This document shows positions 61,392 to 64,000 of a stretch of 64,000 nucleotides of DNA, in pieces (positions within the stretch are counted from its first letter, which is position 1; each line of letters begins with the position of its first letter). A program made the position numbers and the translations under genes. Source of the stretch: Caballeronia jiangsuensis (GTDB taxonomy: Bacteria; Pseudomonadota; Gammaproteobacteria; Burkholderiales; Burkholderiaceae). The notes beneath the pieces were generated by a model that searched no databases, was not told the origin of the DNA, and worked only from the letters and a program-made list of their open reading frames with translations. The stretch lies in assembly GCA_000648925.1 (NCBI GenBank), contig JFHF01000045.1:1-64000 (forward strand). The letters are read 5' to 3'.

Positions 61392-63356
61392 ATGCCTGCA
61401 ATCCGTCCGACGAGCCACGCGTCCAGCCTGCTCGACCGATGCATGCGTTTCTTGCTGCTCGTCGCGTTGCCGCTGGCATTGGCGAGCATGCCGCACGCCG
61501 TCCGCGCGCAAAGCTCGGCGCCCATCACGCTGAGCGGCACGAGCCTGTGCGCCGACGTCAGCGGCGAGTCCAGAACGCCGGGCGCGCCTGTGATTTCGTG
61601 GGTCTGCACGGGCGGCGCGAATCAGCAATGGTTCCCGTCCGCTACCGGCACGCGATACAACCTCATCAATCAGAACAGCGGCCTGTGCATGGACGTGTCG
61701 GGCCAAAGCATGAGCCCGGGCGGTCCCATCATCCAGTGGACCTGCAATGGCGGCACGAATCAGACCTTCTCGTTGACGCCGCAAGGCGCGGGCTATGCGA
61801 TCGTCGCGGGACATAGCGGCTTGTGCGTGACAGCATCGAGCACGACGTCGCAAGGTAACCAGTTGACGCAACAAGTGTGCAATGGAAGCGCGACACAGAC
61901 GTGGCAAGTGGCCGGCCTGCCGGTGCAGCATGCCGCATTGCCGTCGAAGTGGACGACGCCTTATCAGTTGCCGCTCGTTCCGCTGCAAGCCGCCAATCTG
62001 CCCAATGGAAACGTGCTCGTCTGGTCGGCCGACGCTCCGCTCGACTTCACCGACAGCGCGAATCCGCCAGCGAGAACGTACACGGCGATCTTCAATCCAT
62101 CGAACGGCACGAGTTCGCAAATGATCGTGACCAATACCGCGCACGACATGTTCTGCCCCGGCATCTCCAATCTCCCCGATGGCCGCATCTTCGTGACCGG
62201 GGGATTGAGCGTGCGACAAACGAGCATCTATTCGCCGACGACCGGCACATGGACCGCGAGCAATCAGATGAACCTCCCGCGCGGCTATCAGGGCAGCGTG
62301 ACGTTGAGCAACGGCAATGTGTTCGTCATGGGCGGCTCGTGGAGCGGAGGGCTCGGAGGAAAGTCCGGCGAAACGTGGACCTCGGGCTCGGGCTGGCGGA
62401 TCAATAGCGCGATTCTCGACGATTACATTCTCACGAACGACGCGAGAGGCGTGTTTCGCGCCGACAATCACGCGTGGATGTTCGCGGTCGGCAATGGACG
62501 CGTGTTCCATGCGGGACCGAGCCGGGCCATGCACTGGTTCGATACGGCAGGCAACGGCACCGTGACCCCGGCCGGCAACCGCGGCAGCGACGGCGACGCG
62601 ATGAACGGCAATGCGGTCATGTACGACGTCGGCAAGATTCTCGCAGTCGGTGGCGCGCCGAGCTACGATCAGTCGCCGGCCACGGCCAACGCGACGCTCA
62701 TCGACATCAGCAGCGGCAACGCGACGACGCAGACCATCGCGCCGATGAGTTACCGGCGCGCGTTCAACAACAGCGTCGTGCTGCCGAACGGACAGGTCGT
62801 CGTGATTGGCGGACAAACCTTCGCCGAGCCGTTCTCGGACAACAACGCGATCCTCACCCCGGAACTGTGGGACCCCGCGACCAACACGTTCTCGCCGCTC
62901 GCCCAGCAGGCCGTGCCGCGCACCTACCACAGCGTCGCGCTGCTGCTGAACGACGGTCGCGTGCTCAGCGGCGGCGGCGGTCTGTGCGGATCATGCGCGA
63001 CCAATCACACCGACATCGAGATATTGACGCCGCCGTATCTGCTCAACGCCGACGGATCGGCCGCGTCACGTCCGAGTCTCAGCTCCGTTCCGAGCGATGC
63101 GCAACTCGGCACGACGATCGTGGTGACGGCCAGCAGGAGCGCGCGCGCATTCGTGCTGATGCGCTCTTCATCGGTCACGCACTCGCTGAACAACGAGCAA
63201 CGGCGCGTGCCGCTCACGTTCAGCGTCGGCACCGCGGGGGAGTTTCAGTTGAACATTCCTTCCGATCCGGGCATCGTGGTCCCCGGCTATTACATGCTGT
63301 TCGCGTTGAACGCCAACGGCGTGCCGAGCGTTTCGCGCGTGCTGCGCGTGCATTGA
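61392..63356 (+). CDS. Galactose-oxidase-type copper-radical oxidase with ricin-B domain
   Basis: 654-residue secreted enzyme. A signal peptide of about 40 residues precedes a ricin-type lectin domain (about 43-175, QQW and QTW repeats with Cys pairs). A seven-bladed kelch core (about 190-545) and a C-terminal Ig-like domain follow. All galactose-oxidase key residues are present: Cys255 (HDMFCPG) to crosslink with Tyr299 (RGYQGS), Trp317 (GGSWSGG), axial Tyr512 with His513 (RTYHSV), and His597 (SVTHSL). It should oxidise an alcohol or aldehyde of a glycan to aldehyde or acid plus H2O2. Gene order SCO, oxidase, cytochrome c suggests copper loading and electron handling. Confidence 0.92.
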   Translation: MPAIRPTSHASSLLDRCMRFLLLVALPLALASMPHAVRAQSSAPITLSGTSLCADVSGESRTPGAPVISWVCTGGANQQWFPSATGTRYNLINQNSGLCMDVSGQSMSPGGPIIQWTCNGGTNQTFSLTPQGAGYAIVAGHSGLCVTASSTTSQGNQLTQQVCNGSATQTWQVAGLPVQHAALPSKWTTPYQLPLVPLQAANLPNGNVLVWSADAPLDFTDSANPPARTYTAIFNPSNGTSSQMIVTNTAHDMFCPGISNLPDGRIFVTGGLSVRQTSIYSPTTGTWTASNQMNLPRGYQGSVTLSNGNVFVMGGSWSGGLGGKSGETWTSGSGWRINSAILDDYILTNDARGVFRADNHAWMFAVGNGRVFHAGPSRAMHWFDTAGNGTVTPAGNRGSDGDAMNGNAVMYDVGKILAVGGAPSYDQSPATANATLIDISSGNATTQTIAPMSYRRAFNNSVVLPNGQVVVIGGQTFAEPFSDNNAILTPELWDPATNTFSPLAQQAVPRTYHSVALLLNDGRVLSGGGGLCGSCATNHTDIEILTPPYLLNADGSAASRPSLSSVPSDAQLGTTIVVTASRSARAFVLMRSSSVTHSLNNEQRRVPLTFSVGTAGEFQLNIPSDPGIVVPGYYMLFALNANGVPSVSRVLRVH

Positions 63357-63794
63357 ATGGTCCGACGCCGCTTCCTTGAAGCGCGGGCCGCAGCGATGCT
63401 CGTCGCATTCTTCGCGATGACGCCGCTCGCGCACGCGCAGACCACGTGCGAATCCGCCGACATGGGCTGCGCGATCTTCAACGGACAACACCCGATGACC
63501 GCACATCTGCGCGACGACGATCGCCCGTTGCCTTCCTTTGCGACGCGATGCGTCAATTGCCATGTGAGCACATCGACGAAACCCGCGTTCGCGCCGCCGC
63601 TGACGCACGACGGCCTGCTCGGCGCCGCAAGCCGCCGCGGCGGGCCGATCAGTCACTATGACGCGACGGCTTTCTGCCGCGCCGTGAAGGACGGCGTCGA
63701 CCCGGCGGGCGTCCTGCTTCGCAAGTCGATGCCCCACTACCGGATTGCCGACAGCGAATGCCAGGCGCTTTGGCAATACGTCATGCATCGATGA
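63357..63794 (+). CDS. Secreted monohaem cytochrome c
   Basis: 145-residue periplasmic cytochrome. A signal peptide (MVRRRFLEARAAAMLVAFFA, cleavage near AHAQT) is followed by the heme motif CVNCH (Cys65, Cys68, His69) and the probable axial Met125 (RKSMPHYRI). A second Cys pair (Cys31, Cys38) may form a disulfide. The start ATG immediately follows the oxidase stop (TGAATG), a sign of coupled translation. Its presence beside a copper-radical oxidase suggests it may reoxidise or activate the oxidase, or take its electrons; the family is otherwise undefined. The 63795-64000 end of the window shows no complete gene. Confidence 0.82.
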   Translation: MVRRRFLEARAAAMLVAFFAMTPLAHAQTTCESADMGCAIFNGQHPMTAHLRDDDRPLPSFATRCVNCHVSTSTKPAFAPPLTHDGLLGAASRRGGPISHYDATAFCRAVKDGVDPAGVLLRKSMPHYRIADSECQALWQYVMHR

Positions 63795-64000
63795 GCGCGG
63801 GGGTAATTATTCAGTGCGCTATGAGCCGGGCTGCTCGCACCCGTCGCCGCCGTGAGCGCCTTCCGCGGGCTCGATGACGGACGTTGGCCTTGCCATTAAA
63901 AGGGCGCTTCTATCCCCAAAGCGGCCCGAAGGGAGAGGCGAACGGGGCGACCTTTGCGGAAGTTGGAGTGGGTTGAGTTCTACATCCGCATTGCGGCGGC

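Noticed and set aside
1..64000. tRNA, rRNA, CRISPR arrays, prophage or integrase genes
   Set aside because: Looked for cloverleaf TTCGAATCC-type arms, rRNA stretches, regular repeats and phage genes and found none; only the edge IS481 element is mobile.

Overview
The window is high-GC DNA from a Gram-negative bacterium. It most resembles Burkholderiaceae of the Paraburkholderia/Caballeronia type: there is a Burkholderia-style general porin, NodT-type outer-membrane efflux lipoproteins, DUF3300/DUF2950 gene pairs, and a mix of catabolic, transport and regulatory genes typical of a secondary replicon. The genus is inferred from gene content only. I see no rRNA, tRNA, CRISPR array or plasmid origin. 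The only mobile element is the edge of an IS481-type insertion sequence at the left end.

Layout. 1-0.54 kb: 5' part of an IS481 transposase. 0.66-6.5 kb: a complete tripartite RND efflux operon. 6.6-7.7 kb: a 42-residue membrane peptide and uppP. 8-10.3 kb: a catecholate-type TonB siderophore receptor behind a promoter with a Fur box. 10.3-13.5 kb: an organosulfur locus (TauBC-like transporter lacking its binding protein, a DszC/SfnB-like flavoenzyme, the tail of a flavin monooxygenase). 13.7-18.1 kb: a GST, an FAD monooxygenase, and a divergent BTAD-regulator/alpha-beta-hydrolase fusion with a flavodoxin-like protein. 18.1-21.6 kb: ACT protein, small proteins, a second GST, a GGDEF cyclase. 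21.6-25.1 kb: first DUF2950/DUF3300 pair and a CBS-BON protein. 25.3-26.7 kb: LysR regulator and a surface-antigen-like protein.

26.8-40.6 kb is the most coherent block. It holds two BKACE enzymes, two TauD/TfdA dioxygenases, two MFS carboxylate-type transporters, a class III CoA-transferase, a porin, a quinone reductase, a small hydrolase, and GntR and AraC regulators. Four promoters in the block carry the palindrome TGTCGACA placed so that its right half is the -35 hexamer, with exactly 17 bp to a -10-like hexamer. This defines a probable GntR regulon for an uncharacterised organic-acid pathway.

40.6-51.3 kb is transport-rich: SulP, SLC13-type permease, an amino-acid binding protein, a CPA2 antiporter, an AI-2E-family permease and an OMF/HlyD/DUF2955 efflux operon. 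51.4-56.1 kb has envelope proteins and the second DUF3300/DUF2950 pair. Its first gene is preceded by the same promoter module found upstream of the CBS-BON gene. 56.3-58.5 kb has a DASS anion transporter and a broken binding-protein gene. 58.5-63.8 kb has a quinoprotein-like lipoprotein and, divergently, a SCO copper chaperone, a galactose-oxidase-type copper-radical oxidase fused to a ricin-type lectin domain, and a monohaem cytochrome c, probably one functional periplasmic oxidase module.
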